Below the pieces are notes generated by a model. That model ran no database searches and was not told where the DNA came from. It worked only from the letters and a program-made list of their open reading frames with translations. The position numbers were made by a program, and so were the translations under genes. A DNA stretch of 64,000 bases from Sphingomonas sp. PP-CC-1A-547 (GTDB lineage: Bacteria > Pseudomonadota > Alphaproteobacteria > Sphingomonadales > Sphingomonadaceae): the NCBI RefSeq assembly GCF_003610375.1, contig NZ_RAPZ01000010.1, positions 470,161 through 534,160 of the forward strand. Reading direction: 5' to 3'. Shown here one piece after another: positions 1 to 8,454 of this stretch; position 1 is the stretch's first letter, and every line of letters starts with the position of its first letter.

Positions 1-896
1 CCGGTCAGCCGATCCCACGCGGCGACTTCTCGGTCGTCATCGCCGCGGACTCGTATTTCGACCCCGATCATCATGATCCCGTGATGTACGACCGTCTTGC
101 GCAATCGTTATCGGGGGCGGACCGCGTCATCGTCGCATGCAGCCCCGAGCGCCGCCTCACTTGGGCGCAGGCGCTGAAGGGCGCTAACATCCAGAGCGAG
201 ATCTTCATGCCCGAGCTGAACGCGCTCGCGCCGCTCGGCATCAGCGCGCACGGCGATACCCCAACGGTCATTATCGCCAACGGTCCGTTGGTCCTGTTCG
301 ACCGCTTCGTAAAACGCAGCTTCGACGTGATGCTGGCAAGCTGTGCGCTGGTGACACTGATGCCGATCTGGATTCTGATCGCACTGTCGGTGAAGATCGA
401 TTCACGCGGACCGATCTTCTTCAGCCAGATCCGGATCGGTCGCAGCAACCAGATGTTCCGCCTGATGAAGTTCCGCAGCATGCGCGTCGACCACAGCGAC
501 GGCGCAGGTGCACGCTCGACGTCACGCGACGACGACCGGATCACGCGCGTGGGCAAGTTCATCCGCAGCACCAGCATCGACGAACTGCCGCAGCTGCTGA
601 ACGTCCTGAAGGGCGACATGAGCATCGTCGGCCCGCGTCCGCACGCACTCGGCTCGCGCGCCGCGGACAAATTATTCTGGGAAGTCGACCAGCGATACTG
701 GCATCGCCATGCGGCCAAGCCCGGCCTAACCGGCCTCGCGCAGGTTCGCGGCTATCGTGGCGCGACGCTGTACGAGGACGATTTGCGCAACCGGCTCCAG
801 GCCGATCTCGAGTATCTCGAGCATTGGTCGATCTGGCGCGATATCAAGATCATCGTCCTGACCTTCCGCGTCCTGCTGCACCGGAACGCCTTCTGA
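1..896 (+). CDS. Polyprenyl-phosphate sugar-1-phosphate transferase, 5'-truncated
   Basis: Priming transferase that moves a hexose-1-phosphate from a nucleotide sugar to undecaprenyl phosphate, the first membrane step of exopolysaccharide or capsule assembly. The frame is open from base 3, so the gene starts left of the window; the GTG at 81 and ATG at 84 are internal codons. About 297 residues are visible. The N-terminal part is a variable region. A hydrophobic helix (VMLASCALVTLMPIWILIAL) follows, then the bacterial sugar transferase domain with KFRSMR, the SIDELPQLLNVLKGDMSIVG block and the PRPH and KPGLTGLAQVRG motifs. The protein ends shortly after the catalytic domain, as is usual. Family knowledge: WcaJ/PssY/GelB-type enzymes. 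Whether the sugar is glucose or galactose cannot be read from sequence. The galU, wecB and wecC genes next door support a polysaccharide role. Confidence 0.9.
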   Translation, partial: GQPIPRGDFSVVIAADSYFDPDHHDPVMYDRLAQSLSGADRVIVACSPERRLTWAQALKGANIQSEIFMPELNALAPLGISAHGDTPTVIIANGPLVLFDRFVKRSFDVMLASCALVTLMPIWILIALSVKIDSRGPIFFSQIRIGRSNQMFRLMKFRSMRVDHSDGAGARSTSRDDDRITRVGKFIRSTSIDELPQLLNVLKGDMSIVGPRPHALGSRAADKLFWEVDQRYWHRHAAKPGLTGLAQVRGYRGATLYEDDLRNRLQADLEYLEHWSIWRDIKIIVLTFRVLLHRNAF

Positions 897-920
897 CGTT
901 CCGGTGAGCGGGCTGATCGT

Positions 921-1793
921 TCAGCCTGCCAGCAGACCCTTGGCGAACTCACGAACCACCGGTCCGATGTCGTCGCGCGCCAATGCGATCGCCAGGTTGG
1001 CCTGGATGTAGCCAGCCTTGTCGCCGCAGTCATAACGCTGGCCATCGAAGGTGAAGCCGTGGAACGGCTGGTTGCCGATCAACTGCGCCATAGCATCGGT
1101 CAGCTGGATTTCGCCGCCGGCACCCTTTTCCTGCGTCTCCAGGACCCGCATCACCTCTGGCTGGAGGATGTAGCGTCCGGGGATCATCAAATTCGACGGT
1201 GCCGTGCCACGCTTGGGTTTTTCGACGAGTGCGGTCACTTCGGTCAGACGACCGTCGATCGCGCCTGGCGAGATGATGCCGTATTTGTCGGTTTCCGAAT
1301 CAGGCACTTCGAGCGCGCCGATCACATTGCCGCCGACCTGGTTATAGGCTTCGACCATCTGCTTCATGAAGCCGGGCTTGCCGACCATCAGCTCATCGGG
1401 GAGCAGGACCGCGAACGGTTCGTCGCCGACGATCTCTCGCGCGCACCAGACGGCATGGCCTAGGCCGAGCGGTTCCTGCTGGCGGACATAAACCGGCGAG
1501 CCGGGCTTCATCCGAATATTGCTGATCGCGTCCAGCGACTTGCCGCGCGACCGCATCGTATCCTCGAGCTCGTACGAGATATCGAAATGATCCTCGAGCG
1601 CGCCCTTGCCGCGCCCGGTCACGAAGATGATCTGCTCGATCCCGGCCTCGAGTGCTTCCTCGACGGCGTACTGGATTAGCGGTTTGTCGACGACGGTGAG
1701 CATTTCCTTCGGCATGGCCTTGGTGGCCGGAAGGAAGCGCGTACCCAATCCGGCGACCGGAAACACGGCCTTGCGCAGCGGCTTTATGGTCAT
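921..1793 (-). CDS. galU: UTP--glucose-1-phosphate uridylyltransferase
   Basis: Makes UDP-glucose from UTP and glucose-1-phosphate in the cytoplasm, feeding polysaccharide synthesis. At 290 residues it is normal for bacterial GalU. The nucleotidyltransferase signature GLGTRFLPATKAMPKEML lies near residues 16-33, followed by VDKPLIQYAVEEA, and GLGHAVWCA near the middle matches the GalU sugar-binding region. The ATG at 1793 has an AAGGGAG Shine-Dalgarno about 7 bases upstream. The gene converges on the sugar transferase (25 bp between the stop codons) and diverges from wecB across a 109-bp spacer. It is close to the GalF-type paralogues but has the residues of an active enzyme. Confidence 0.95.
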   Translation of the reverse strand: MTIKPLRKAVFPVAGLGTRFLPATKAMPKEMLTVVDKPLIQYAVEEALEAGIEQIIFVTGRGKGALEDHFDISYELEDTMRSRGKSLDAISNIRMKPGSPVYVRQQEPLGLGHAVWCAREIVGDEPFAVLLPDELMVGKPGFMKQMVEAYNQVGGNVIGALEVPDSETDKYGIISPGAIDGRLTEVTALVEKPKRGTAPSNLMIPGRYILQPEVMRVLETQEKGAGGEIQLTDAMAQLIGNQPFHGFTFDGQRYDCGDKAGYIQANLAIALARDDIGPVVREFAKGLLAG

Positions 1794-1902
1794 TCGATGC
1801 TCCCTTTGATCTCGCGGGATCGTCTACCGGTCGGTACGCCTGCGCGCAAATCATCGCAGTGAATTAGCGCGTCGTTAAAGACGTTGGTCTAGGGACTGCA
1901 TC

Positions 1903-3027
1903 ATGCCCAAAGTTCTCGTCATCTTCGGCACGCGACCCGAAGCGATCAAACTCTTCCCGGTGATCCGGGCTCTGACTGCGATCCCCGGCCTGACCGTCCG
2001 CACCTGCGTCACCGCACAGCACCGCGGGCTGCTCGATCAGGTGCTCGCAATCGCCGACCTCGCGCCGGATATCGATCTCGACCTGATGGAGCCGGGACAA
2101 ACGCTCGATCGCCTCACTGCAAGGCTGCTGGTCGGGCTCGGCGACGTGATGGATGCGGAGCAGCCCGACCTCGTCATCGTGCAGGGCGATACCGCCACCG
2201 CGATGACGGGGGCGCTTGCCGCCTATTACCGCAAGGTCCCGGTCGCTCATGTCGAGGCAGGGCTGCGGTCGGGCGACATCTACCATCCCTGGCCCGAGGA
2301 GGTGAACCGCCGCATCGTCGCGCCGATCGCCACGCTGCATTTCGCGCCGACCGAGACCGCCGCGGAGGCGTTGCGGCGCGAGACGATCGCCGAGGACACG
2401 ATCCACGTCACCGGCAACACCGTGATCGACGCTCTGCACTGGACCGCGGACCGCGTCGCGGCGGACCCGTCGCTGGCGGCCGGACTCGACGCGATCGCCA
2501 CGCGCTTTGCCGGCAAGCGGATCATCCTCGTCACGACACATCGCCGCGAGAATTTCGGTGACGGCATGGCCGCGATCGCACGCGCGATCGGGCGTATTGC
2601 GGAGCGGGACGACGTCGCGGTGCTGTTCCCGGTCCACCCGAACCCGAACGTCGTATCGGTGATGGACGACATCCTCGGTACCCGCGCCAACGTCGCACGG
2701 ATCGAGCCGCTCGATTATCTGCACTTCGTCCGCGCGCTCGGCATGGCGGACATCGTCCTGACCGATTCGGGCGGCGTGCAGGAGGAGGCACCTGCGCTCG
2801 GCAAGCCGGTCCTGGTAATGCGCGAGACCACCGAGCGTCCGGAGGGCGTCGCGGCCGGCACCGCCAGGCTGATCGGCACAGAAGAGGACCGCATCGTTTC
2901 CGAAATCTTCACCCTGCTCGACGACACGTCGCGCTACTCCGCGATGGCCCGCGCCCATAACCCGTTCGGGGATGGCCATGCCGCCGCCAAAATCGCAAAG
3001 GTCGTTGCGCATGCTGTCGGACTCTAA
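1903..3027 (+). CDS. wecB: UDP-N-acetylglucosamine 2-epimerase (non-hydrolysing)
   Basis: Interconverts UDP-GlcNAc and UDP-ManNAc in the cytoplasm. The 374 residues match the WecB/MnaA family length. Motifs: GTRPEAIKLFPVIRAL at the N-terminus, HVEAGLRSGD near residue 110, TTHRRENFG near residue 210, and TDSGGVQEEAPALGKPVLV near residue 290, which form the GT-B active site. The ATG at 1903 follows an AGGGA about 8 bases upstream. Its 3' end overlaps wecC by 17 bp, so the pair is probably one transcript and channels UDP-ManNAc to the dehydrogenase. The product would be ManNAc or ManNAcA for a surface polysaccharide; enterobacterial common antigen is not expected in this group. Confidence 0.93.
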   Translation: MPKVLVIFGTRPEAIKLFPVIRALTAIPGLTVRTCVTAQHRGLLDQVLAIADLAPDIDLDLMEPGQTLDRLTARLLVGLGDVMDAEQPDLVIVQGDTATAMTGALAAYYRKVPVAHVEAGLRSGDIYHPWPEEVNRRIVAPIATLHFAPTETAAEALRRETIAEDTIHVTGNTVIDALHWTADRVAADPSLAAGLDAIATRFAGKRIILVTTHRRENFGDGMAAIARAIGRIAERDDVAVLFPVHPNPNVVSVMDDILGTRANVARIEPLDYLHFVRALGMADIVLTDSGGVQEEAPALGKPVLVMRETTERPEGVAAGTARLIGTEEDRIVSEIFTLLDDTSRYSAMARAHNPFGDGHAAAKIAKVVAHAVGL

Positions 3028-4330
3028 CCTTAACGTCGTCGTCCTCGGGCTCGGCTATATCGGCCTTCCTACCGCAGCGATCATCGCCCGGACGGGCGCG
3101 CAGGTGCTCGGCGTCGACGTGACCGAATCGGTCGTGGAGACGGTCAATTCCGGCCGCGTGCATATCGAGGAGGTCGATCTGGACGGCCTCGTCTCGGGTG
3201 TCGTCGCGCGTGGCACGTTGCGCGCCTCGACCGCGATCGAGCCGGCCGACGTGTTCGTGATCGCAGTGCCGACCCCGTTCGACGCCGATCACGCACCCAA
3301 CATCCGCTATGTCCTCGAAGCCGCGACGACCATCGCGAGCGTGCTAAAGGCCGGCGACACGATCATCCTCGAATCGACCTCGCCCGTCGGTACCACCGAG
3401 AAGGTTCGCGACCTGCTCGCGAGCCTGCGCCCCGACCTGCGCGTACCGGGCAAGACCGGCGACCAGGCGGATATCGCGATCGCCTATTGCCCGGAGCGCG
3501 TTTTGCCTGGCCGCATCCTGGTCGAGTTGATCGACAACGACCGGGTCATCGGGGGGATCACACCGCGGTGTGCGCGTAAGGCCCTCACTTTCTACCGTCG
3601 CTTCGTCCGCGGCGCCTGCGTCACAACGACCGCGCGCGCGGCGGAGATGACGAAGCTTACCGAGAACGCGTTTCGCGACGTCAACATCGCGTTCGCCAAC
3701 GAGTTGTCATTGATCGCCGACACGATGGGCGTCGACGTCTGGGAGGTGATCCGCCTCGCCAACCGCCACCCGCGCGTCAACATCCTGCAGCCCGGCCCCG
3801 GCGTCGGCGGGCATTGCATCGCGGTCGACCCGTGGTTCCTGGTCCACGCGGCCCCCGACCAGACGCCGCTGATCCGCACCGCGCGCGAGGTCAACGACGG
3901 CAAGACCGACCACGTCATCGCGCAGGTCGCGGCGCTGGTTGAGGCATCACCCGACGCAATTGTCGCGTGCCTCGGCCTAGCGTTCAAGGCGAACATCGAC
4001 GACTTCCGCGAGAGCCCTGCCCTCAAGGTCGCCGAAGCCGTGGCGCGCCGGTTCGGCGACCGGGTGCGGATCGTCGAGCCCTACGCGCAGACGTTGCCGG
4101 CCGTGCTGGCAGACACCGGTGCGACGCTGATCGACGTCGATACCGCGATCGAGACGTGTTCGATCATGATCGTGCTGGTCGACCACGACGTGTTCAAGTC
4201 GATCCCGCTCGAAGAGCGCATCGACAAGGCGGTGCTAGACACGCGCGGCATCTGGCCGGATCAGCCGCGTGCGGCGCTGCCTGCGGTCAGCGCAACGGCA
4301 CGTTTCGAGTCGCAACGACTGGCGGGATGA
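3011..4330 (+). CDS. wecC: UDP-N-acetyl-D-mannosamine dehydrogenase
   Basis: NAD-dependent four-electron oxidation of UDP-ManNAc to UDP-ManNAcA. The start was set at the ATG at 3011 (MLSDSNLNVVVLGLGYIGLP), because the longer frame from 2972 only adds a stretch antisense-free but unconserved inside wecB. The product is 439 residues. The Rossmann motif GLGYIGLPTA is N-terminal, SPVGTTEKV and AYCPERVLPG follow, and GPGVGGHCIAVDPWF carries the catalytic cysteine near residue 270. LGLAFKANIDDFRESPALK marks the C-terminal UDP-binding domain. The last 44 bases overlap the convergent M48 protease gene. It is one of the UDP-glucose/GDP-mannose dehydrogenase family; the wecB partner makes ManNAc the likely substrate, with UDP-GlcNAc the alternative. 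Confidence 0.9.
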   Translation: MLSDSNLNVVVLGLGYIGLPTAAIIARTGAQVLGVDVTESVVETVNSGRVHIEEVDLDGLVSGVVARGTLRASTAIEPADVFVIAVPTPFDADHAPNIRYVLEAATTIASVLKAGDTIILESTSPVGTTEKVRDLLASLRPDLRVPGKTGDQADIAIAYCPERVLPGRILVELIDNDRVIGGITPRCARKALTFYRRFVRGACVTTTARAAEMTKLTENAFRDVNIAFANELSLIADTMGVDVWEVIRLANRHPRVNILQPGPGVGGHCIAVDPWFLVHAAPDQTPLIRTAREVNDGKTDHVIAQVAALVEASPDAIVACLGLAFKANIDDFRESPALKVAEAVARRFGDRVRIVEPYAQTLPAVLADTGATLIDVDTAIETCSIMIVLVDHDVFKSIPLEERIDKAVLDTRGIWPDQPRAALPAVSATARFESQRLAG

Positions 4331-5306
4331 TCGGCCGCGTCGGGGGCGCCGCGATGTCGCGCGCGGCGGCTTCCAGCGCTTCGGCGCGCGCCTTCGACGA
4401 GGCGTGCGTGCGGCTGCGGAACAGCCCGCCGTCAATCGCGCCGCCCTTGCTCCGCCAGAATTTCGGGGCCGACATCGGGTCGTAACCGGCGTTCGCAAGC
4501 AGGTAGATGCCGAGCAGATCCGCCTGATCCTCGGTCTCGCGGATCAGGCGGCCGTTGCGACCGAGTTCCGCCAGCAGGCCCCGATTGATCTTCGCCGCAT
4601 CGAGCCGCGCACGGTGACGCAGGATGTTGTGCGAGAGTTCATGCGCGACGACGACGGCGATCTCCTCGTCGGTATAGCCTTCGAAGAACCGCTCACCGAG
4701 TTGCACGATCGCCCCGTCCGCGCTCGCATCCAGGCCACTGCCCAGCAGAATCTCGAACCGCGACCGGCATCCGGTGACCGGAGTGATCGAGATCGGCAAG
4801 CGTTTGCCGTCGCGCAGCACCGTCACTCGCAACGGCTTTCCGACCGGCGCCTCGGTGATGACCGCTTCCGCGGCATCGCGTGCCGCCGCGCTTTCGGGCG
4901 CATCGGCGGACGGCAGGTCGGGTTGTGGTCGATCGTCGATCGCTATTATCGAGTCGTTGGGACGAACCCCCGCGCGGTCGGCTGGACCGCCGGCGACGAC
5001 CGCCTCGACACCGATCGTGGATTCGAACCCGAAGGTGGCCGCAGCGGCCTTGCGCGCACCGGGGCCATATTGCGTCAGCGCATGGATCGGCATGCCGATC
5101 TGCGGCTGGAGGCGGTCGCACAATGCGGCGTTCGCGGTGGTCAGCCGATACGCGATCGTCGCCAGCCGGAGATCGGCAGCGCGCAACGTGTCGAAGAACG
5201 CAGCCGAGGGCGCCGTATCGGCCACGGGCATCGGTTCGGCAGGCAAAGCTGTTGGCGCCGCGGCCGTGAGCATCAGGAACGGCGCGAGGCGGGAGATCAT
5301 CGACAT
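4287..5306 (-). CDS. Secreted M48 family metalloprotease with PDZ domain
   Basis: Predicted zinc metalloprotease acting outside the cytoplasm. The start was placed at the ATG at 5306 (MSMISRLAPFLMLTAAAPTA), which gives a signal peptide directly; a frame from 5348 would add 14 polar residues before it. The product is 339 residues. A PDZ-like segment (AGVRPNDSIIAID) lies near residues 105-165. The zinc site HELSH follows near residue 240, and ETEDQADLLGIYLLANAGYDP near residue 280 gives the third ligand and the M48 TED-x-AD pattern. Placing the PDZ before the peptidase domain is less common than a C-terminal TPR as in BepA. It converges on wecC with a 44-bp overlap. A role in envelope quality control is inference. 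Confidence 0.85.
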   Translation of the reverse strand: MSMISRLAPFLMLTAAAPTALPAEPMPVADTAPSAAFFDTLRAADLRLATIAYRLTTANAALCDRLQPQIGMPIHALTQYGPGARKAAAATFGFESTIGVEAVVAGGPADRAGVRPNDSIIAIDDRPQPDLPSADAPESAAARDAAEAVITEAPVGKPLRVTVLRDGKRLPISITPVTGCRSRFEILLGSGLDASADGAIVQLGERFFEGYTDEEIAVVVAHELSHNILRHRARLDAAKINRGLLAELGRNGRLIRETEDQADLLGIYLLANAGYDPMSAPKFWRSKGGAIDGGLFRSRTHASSKARAEALEAAARDIAAPPTRPIIPPVVATRNVPLR

Positions 5307-5511
5307 GGCGTTCCCATAGCCGTCCTGCGCCCCTGCGTCATGCTGCACGACCGCAAGCCCCGCGCGCCCTGTCGCGGCAATGCGTCACACCCCGTCGCGG
5401 CGATGCGTTGCGACGCCTGCCAGAACATCCTATGCGATCGCATGCGCCCGCGCGATCGAGTGACGCGTTCGATCAGGTCCCGTACATCTTCCTCCCCACA
5501 TCGATTGCAGC

Positions 5512-6306
5512 ATGATTTCAAAGCTTTTCAAGTCCCGTAGCGTTGCCAAGCCGACTCAACCGCAGGTTCCTCCCGGTCGCCGCGTTTATGCCGTTGGCGA
5601 CATTCACGGCCGCGCCGACCTGCTCGACGAACTGATCGGGTTGATCGAGGCGGATGAACGCGAACGCGGTGCAGCGGAAACGACCTTGATATTCCTCGGC
5701 GACATCGTCGACCGGGGCCCCGCCTCGGCGGCAGTGATCGATCGGTTGCGCGCGCTGGCGCATGCCCGCCCCGACCGCCCCGACGTCCGCTTCCTGCTCG
5801 GCAATCACGAGGAGATCTTCCTCGGTGCGCTCGACGGCGAACCCAAGGCACTCCGCTTGTTCTGCCGCATCGGCGGGCGCGAGACCGTGCTGAGCTACGG
5901 CATGGAGGCCGCGGAATATGAGCGGCTCGACTATGAAGAGTTGGTGCAACGCCTCGAAACGCTCGTCCCGGACGAACACCGCGAGTTCTTGCGCAAGTTC
6001 GAGGACATGATCGTGATCGGCGATTACGCGTTCGTTCATGCAGGCGTGCGCCCCGATACGCCGCTCGACCTTCAGCGCACTTCGGACCTGCGATGGATTC
6101 GCGACCCCTTCCTCGATCATCGCTCGACGTTGGAAAAGACGATCGTCCACGGCCACACCATGACCGACGAAATCGAACGGCGCGGGCACCGAATCGGAAT
6201 CGACACCGGCGCCTACGCATCGGGCCGTCTGACTGCGCTGGGCATGGAAGGTGCAGAAACTTGGACGCTTCAGACCGGCACCGCGATCGGACCGAAGACG
6301 AACTGA
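5512..6306 (+). CDS. Calcineurin-like metallophosphoesterase (Ser/Thr phosphatase type)
   Basis: Cytoplasmic dimetal phosphatase of the PrpA/ApaH-like branch. The 264 residues contain the canonical blocks GDIHGRADLLDELI (near residue 28), LGDIVDRGPAS (near 63), LLGNHEE (near 97) and the C-terminal histidines FVHAG and IVHGHT. These are the metal-binding residues of the superfamily and all are present. The first 20 residues are polar and variable. There is no clear Shine-Dalgarno before the ATG at 5512, so the start is the least certain part. The substrate could be a phosphoprotein or a dinucleotide polyphosphate; the sequence does not decide. Confidence 0.87.
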   Translation: MISKLFKSRSVAKPTQPQVPPGRRVYAVGDIHGRADLLDELIGLIEADERERGAAETTLIFLGDIVDRGPASAAVIDRLRALAHARPDRPDVRFLLGNHEEIFLGALDGEPKALRLFCRIGGRETVLSYGMEAAEYERLDYEELVQRLETLVPDEHREFLRKFEDMIVIGDYAFVHAGVRPDTPLDLQRTSDLRWIRDPFLDHRSTLEKTIVHGHTMTDEIERRGHRIGIDTGAYASGRLTALGMEGAETWTLQTGTAIGPKTN

Positions 6307-6505
6307 CGCGTCTCACCGCGAATATCATGCGGTTTGCACGCGAACGCTTTCTTCGTGGCGCGCCTCCGCTATAGAGAAACAGCGGAAGTGTGTGTTGCAC
6401 CGCCGCAACAGTGCGATCCTCTTCGCGTTGTTACAAAGGGCCTTAGTTGCGTTGGGTAAGGTTATATGCCATTGCCTGCCGCGACGAGCACAAAGGGAGT
6501 TCATC

Positions 6506-6739
6506 ATGCGTCTTGGGAAGTATCTCCTGACCGCAGCAGCAGCCACGATGGCAGTTGCTCCGGCCATGGCAGCACCGGCAAATCTGTCGGTTGCACATTC
6601 GGTCCGTTCGGGTTCGGTTTCGGCTGACAAGAACGAGCTCGCTGGCGGCGGCATCATCGTTGCGGTTCTCGCAGCAGCTGCAGTTATCGCCGGTATCGTT
6701 ATCGTTGCAGACAACGACGACGATTCGGACAGCAACTAA
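6506..6739 (+). CDS. Small exported/membrane protein with acidic tail
   Basis: Seventy-seven residues, function not recognised. The ATG at 6506 follows AAGGGAG at 6493-6499. The first 22 residues (MRLGKYLLTAAAATMAVAPA...) form a signal peptide ending at AMA-AP. A polar stretch follows, then a hydrophobic helix near residues 47-68 (GGGIIVAVLAAAAVIAGIVI) and a very acidic end, DNDDDSDSN. It therefore looks like an exported protein re-anchored by one helix with a charged tail. It is a monocistron: a long A/T-richer leader (6307-6505) precedes it and a strong intrinsic terminator follows 21 bases after the stop. Confidence 0.75.
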   Translation: MRLGKYLLTAAAATMAVAPAMAAPANLSVAHSVRSGSVSADKNELAGGGIIVAVLAAAAVIAGIVIVADNDDDSDSN

Positions 6740-6760
6740 GTCTTACGACTTTAGTTCGAG

Positions 6761-6790
6761 AAATAGCGGTCTTCGGGCCGCTATTTTTTT
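6761..6790 (+). terminator. Intrinsic terminator of the small exported protein gene
   Basis: AAATAGCGG and CCGCTATTT form a perfect 9-bp stem with an 8-base loop, followed by a run of T. It lies 21 bases after the stop at 6739. Confidence 0.92.
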
Positions 6791-7261
6791 GTCTGCCGTT
6801 CTGAGGACAGGCGGGCCAGCGCGTGCCGAAGCACAATGTGCTGCCGTGTTACGCTTAGAACTCAGCTCCCGATCTGCTCCATACCGTCGATGGCCAAAGG
6901 CGTTCGGTAGGCTCCGGCTGCGCTATTCCGTGCAACGCGGACTAGAACCCACGCTTTCTCAGAATGGGTGAGCATGAGATGGCATCAGCCTCAGTGCCGA
7001 GCGCCGAAACAACACCTGCAATAGCGTATCGCCGCGCTGGTTAACCGAAGGACCGCCGAACTAACCGACCTTGCAGCACGCGATTGCCGGGCAGGTTAGC
7101 CCGATTCCCTCTGCGCCACCCTCCCCTGCGGAAGCCTCTCACCCCTAGGGCGGCCGATCCTCTACGGAATCAGGCCAGCCATCTTATCGGCAGACGGCTT
7201 GCCCGGCTGGCCGACCGAGCAAGTTTACGCATAATTAGCGAGACGCATCGACTGAACGCAA
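6791..7261. other. Intergenic stretch without a supportable gene
   Basis: About 470 bases between two terminators. Short frames exist in several phases, but none has a Shine-Dalgarno, a conserved motif or alphaproteobacterial third-position G+C bias. No tRNA or known RNA fold was recognised. Confidence 0.6.
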
Positions 7262-7291
7262 AACGCGCCTCGCAATGAAGCGAGACGCGTT
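7262..7291 (-). terminator. Intrinsic terminator of the FKBP isomerase gene
   Basis: A 12-bp stem (AACGCGTCTCGC / GCGAGGCGCGTT on the minus strand, one mismatch) with a short loop ends in TTTTG on the minus strand. It lies about 55 bases after the FKBP stop. Confidence 0.85.
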
Positions 7292-7346
7292 GCAAATCCA
7301 ATATTTTGGCGCGGTACGGGTTCAGACCCATACCCCCCACCATCAC

Positions 7347-7943
7347 TTACTGCGATGGCGGCGTCTGCGCGCCACCGGGCATACCGCCCGGCGCACCGCC
7401 TGGCATACCACCAGGAGCGCCGCGACCCATCTGCGCCTGCGCCTGCATCTGCTGGACCACGCTCTGCGGCAGGAAGTCGAGCAGTTCGACGTCGAACACC
7501 AGCGTCGAATTCGCCGGGATCGGACCGTTAGCCTTGTCGCCATAGCCAAGCGCCGGCTTCATCCAGAAGCGGTACTTCGACCCCTTCGGCATCAGCTTTA
7601 GCGCCTCGGAGAAACCGGGGACCACGCCGGTGACGGGCATCGGCGTCGGCTGCTGCGACTTGTCGAAGGTCGTGCCGTTGAGCAGCTTGCCCTCGTAATT
7701 CACCAGCGCGACATCGGCGTCGGTCGGCTTGGCCGCACCGGGCTTGCCGGGCGCGATCACCTTATACTGCAGGCCGGATGCGGTAACGACCACGCCCCGC
7801 GCGCGCGCATTGCGGGCCAGGGGATCATCACCCTGACGCGCCAACGCAACCGCGGCGATCAGCGCAAGCGCGATACCGACCCAGAGATAGACGAGGTAGC
7901 TGCGCTTGGTTGGCTGCAGCGGCACTGCGGTGACGGTCGACAT
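7347..7943 (-). CDS. FKBP-type peptidyl-prolyl cis-trans isomerase
   Basis: Periplasmic or membrane-anchored proline isomerase of 198 residues. A membrane segment (YLVYLWVGIALALIAAVAL) at residues 17-35 has a basic start, so it is an anchor or uncleaved signal. A linker leads to the FKBP domain (residues about 52-165) with VNYEGKLLNGTTFDKS, VVPGFSEALKLMPKGSKYRF, PALGYG and LVFDVELLDF, all typical. The last 30 residues are low-complexity, with GGMPGGA repeated twice, rich in Gly, Met and Pro. The rpsU gene lies upstream on the same strand, 128 bp away; the gene ends in its own terminator. FkpA/Mip-type function is inferred from the family. Confidence 0.9.
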   Translation of the reverse strand: MSTVTAVPLQPTKRSYLVYLWVGIALALIAAVALARQGDDPLARNARARGVVVTASGLQYKVIAPGKPGAAKPTDADVALVNYEGKLLNGTTFDKSQQPTPMPVTGVVPGFSEALKLMPKGSKYRFWMKPALGYGDKANGPIPANSTLVFDVELLDFLPQSVVQQMQAQAQMGRGAPGGMPGGAPGGMPGGAQTPPSQ

Positions 7944-8070
7944 CGGTTCAGGCCCCGGTCATCTGGTCACGCCGGAGCGCCGCGCGTGCCGTTGGAAAGC
8001 AATTGGGGTGCCGATCACGACACCCCGAACTATCGACCCACCCGCTCGCCGGGTACGGCCGACAAAAATC

Positions 8071-8277
8071 TTAGCGTGCGCCGTCGCGCTCTGCGCGCTT
8101 GCGGTCGAGCTTGCGCGAGCGACGGATCGCTGCTGCACGCTCACGTGCGCGCTTCTCGGACGGCTTCTCGTAATGCCGGCGCAGCTTCATCTCGCGATAC
8201 ACGCCCTCGCGCTGCAGCTTCTTCTTAAGCGCGCGAAGGGCCTGGTCGACGTTGTTGTCGCGTACGATGATCTGCAT
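8071..8277 (-). CDS. rpsU: 30S ribosomal protein S21
   Basis: Small-subunit protein of 68 residues, a normal length. It starts [20 protein letters not shown] and continues with the [20 protein letters not shown] core, which is diagnostic for bS21. The tail is Arg/Lys-rich, suited to binding 16S rRNA near the anti-Shine-Dalgarno. It is divergent from cysS with a 177-bp spacer. It stands apart from dnaG and rpoD, the neighbours it has in enterobacteria, which is usual in alphaproteobacteria. Confidence 0.97.
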   Translation of the reverse strand: MQIIVRDNNVDQALRALKKKLQREGVYREMKLRRHYEKPSEKRARERAAAIRRSRKLDRKRAERDGAR

Positions 8278-8454
8278 AAACCCGATAAGCTCCGGACGAA
8301 TAGATTTTTGCCGTCGCGAACAGGTCCGCGCCGCATGAACTGGTGCCCCTATCAGCGGAGCGCCGTCGTTTCAAGCCAAACCACGTATTCCGGCGGGTCT
8401 GCCCGGCATGTCAGCGCCTTTGCGGGAGGGCCCATGCAGCGCTAAGAGCAGGCC

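Noticed and set aside
6791..7261. A structured RNA or small gene between two terminators
   Set aside because: No fold of a known RNA and no supported start; left as an empty stretch.
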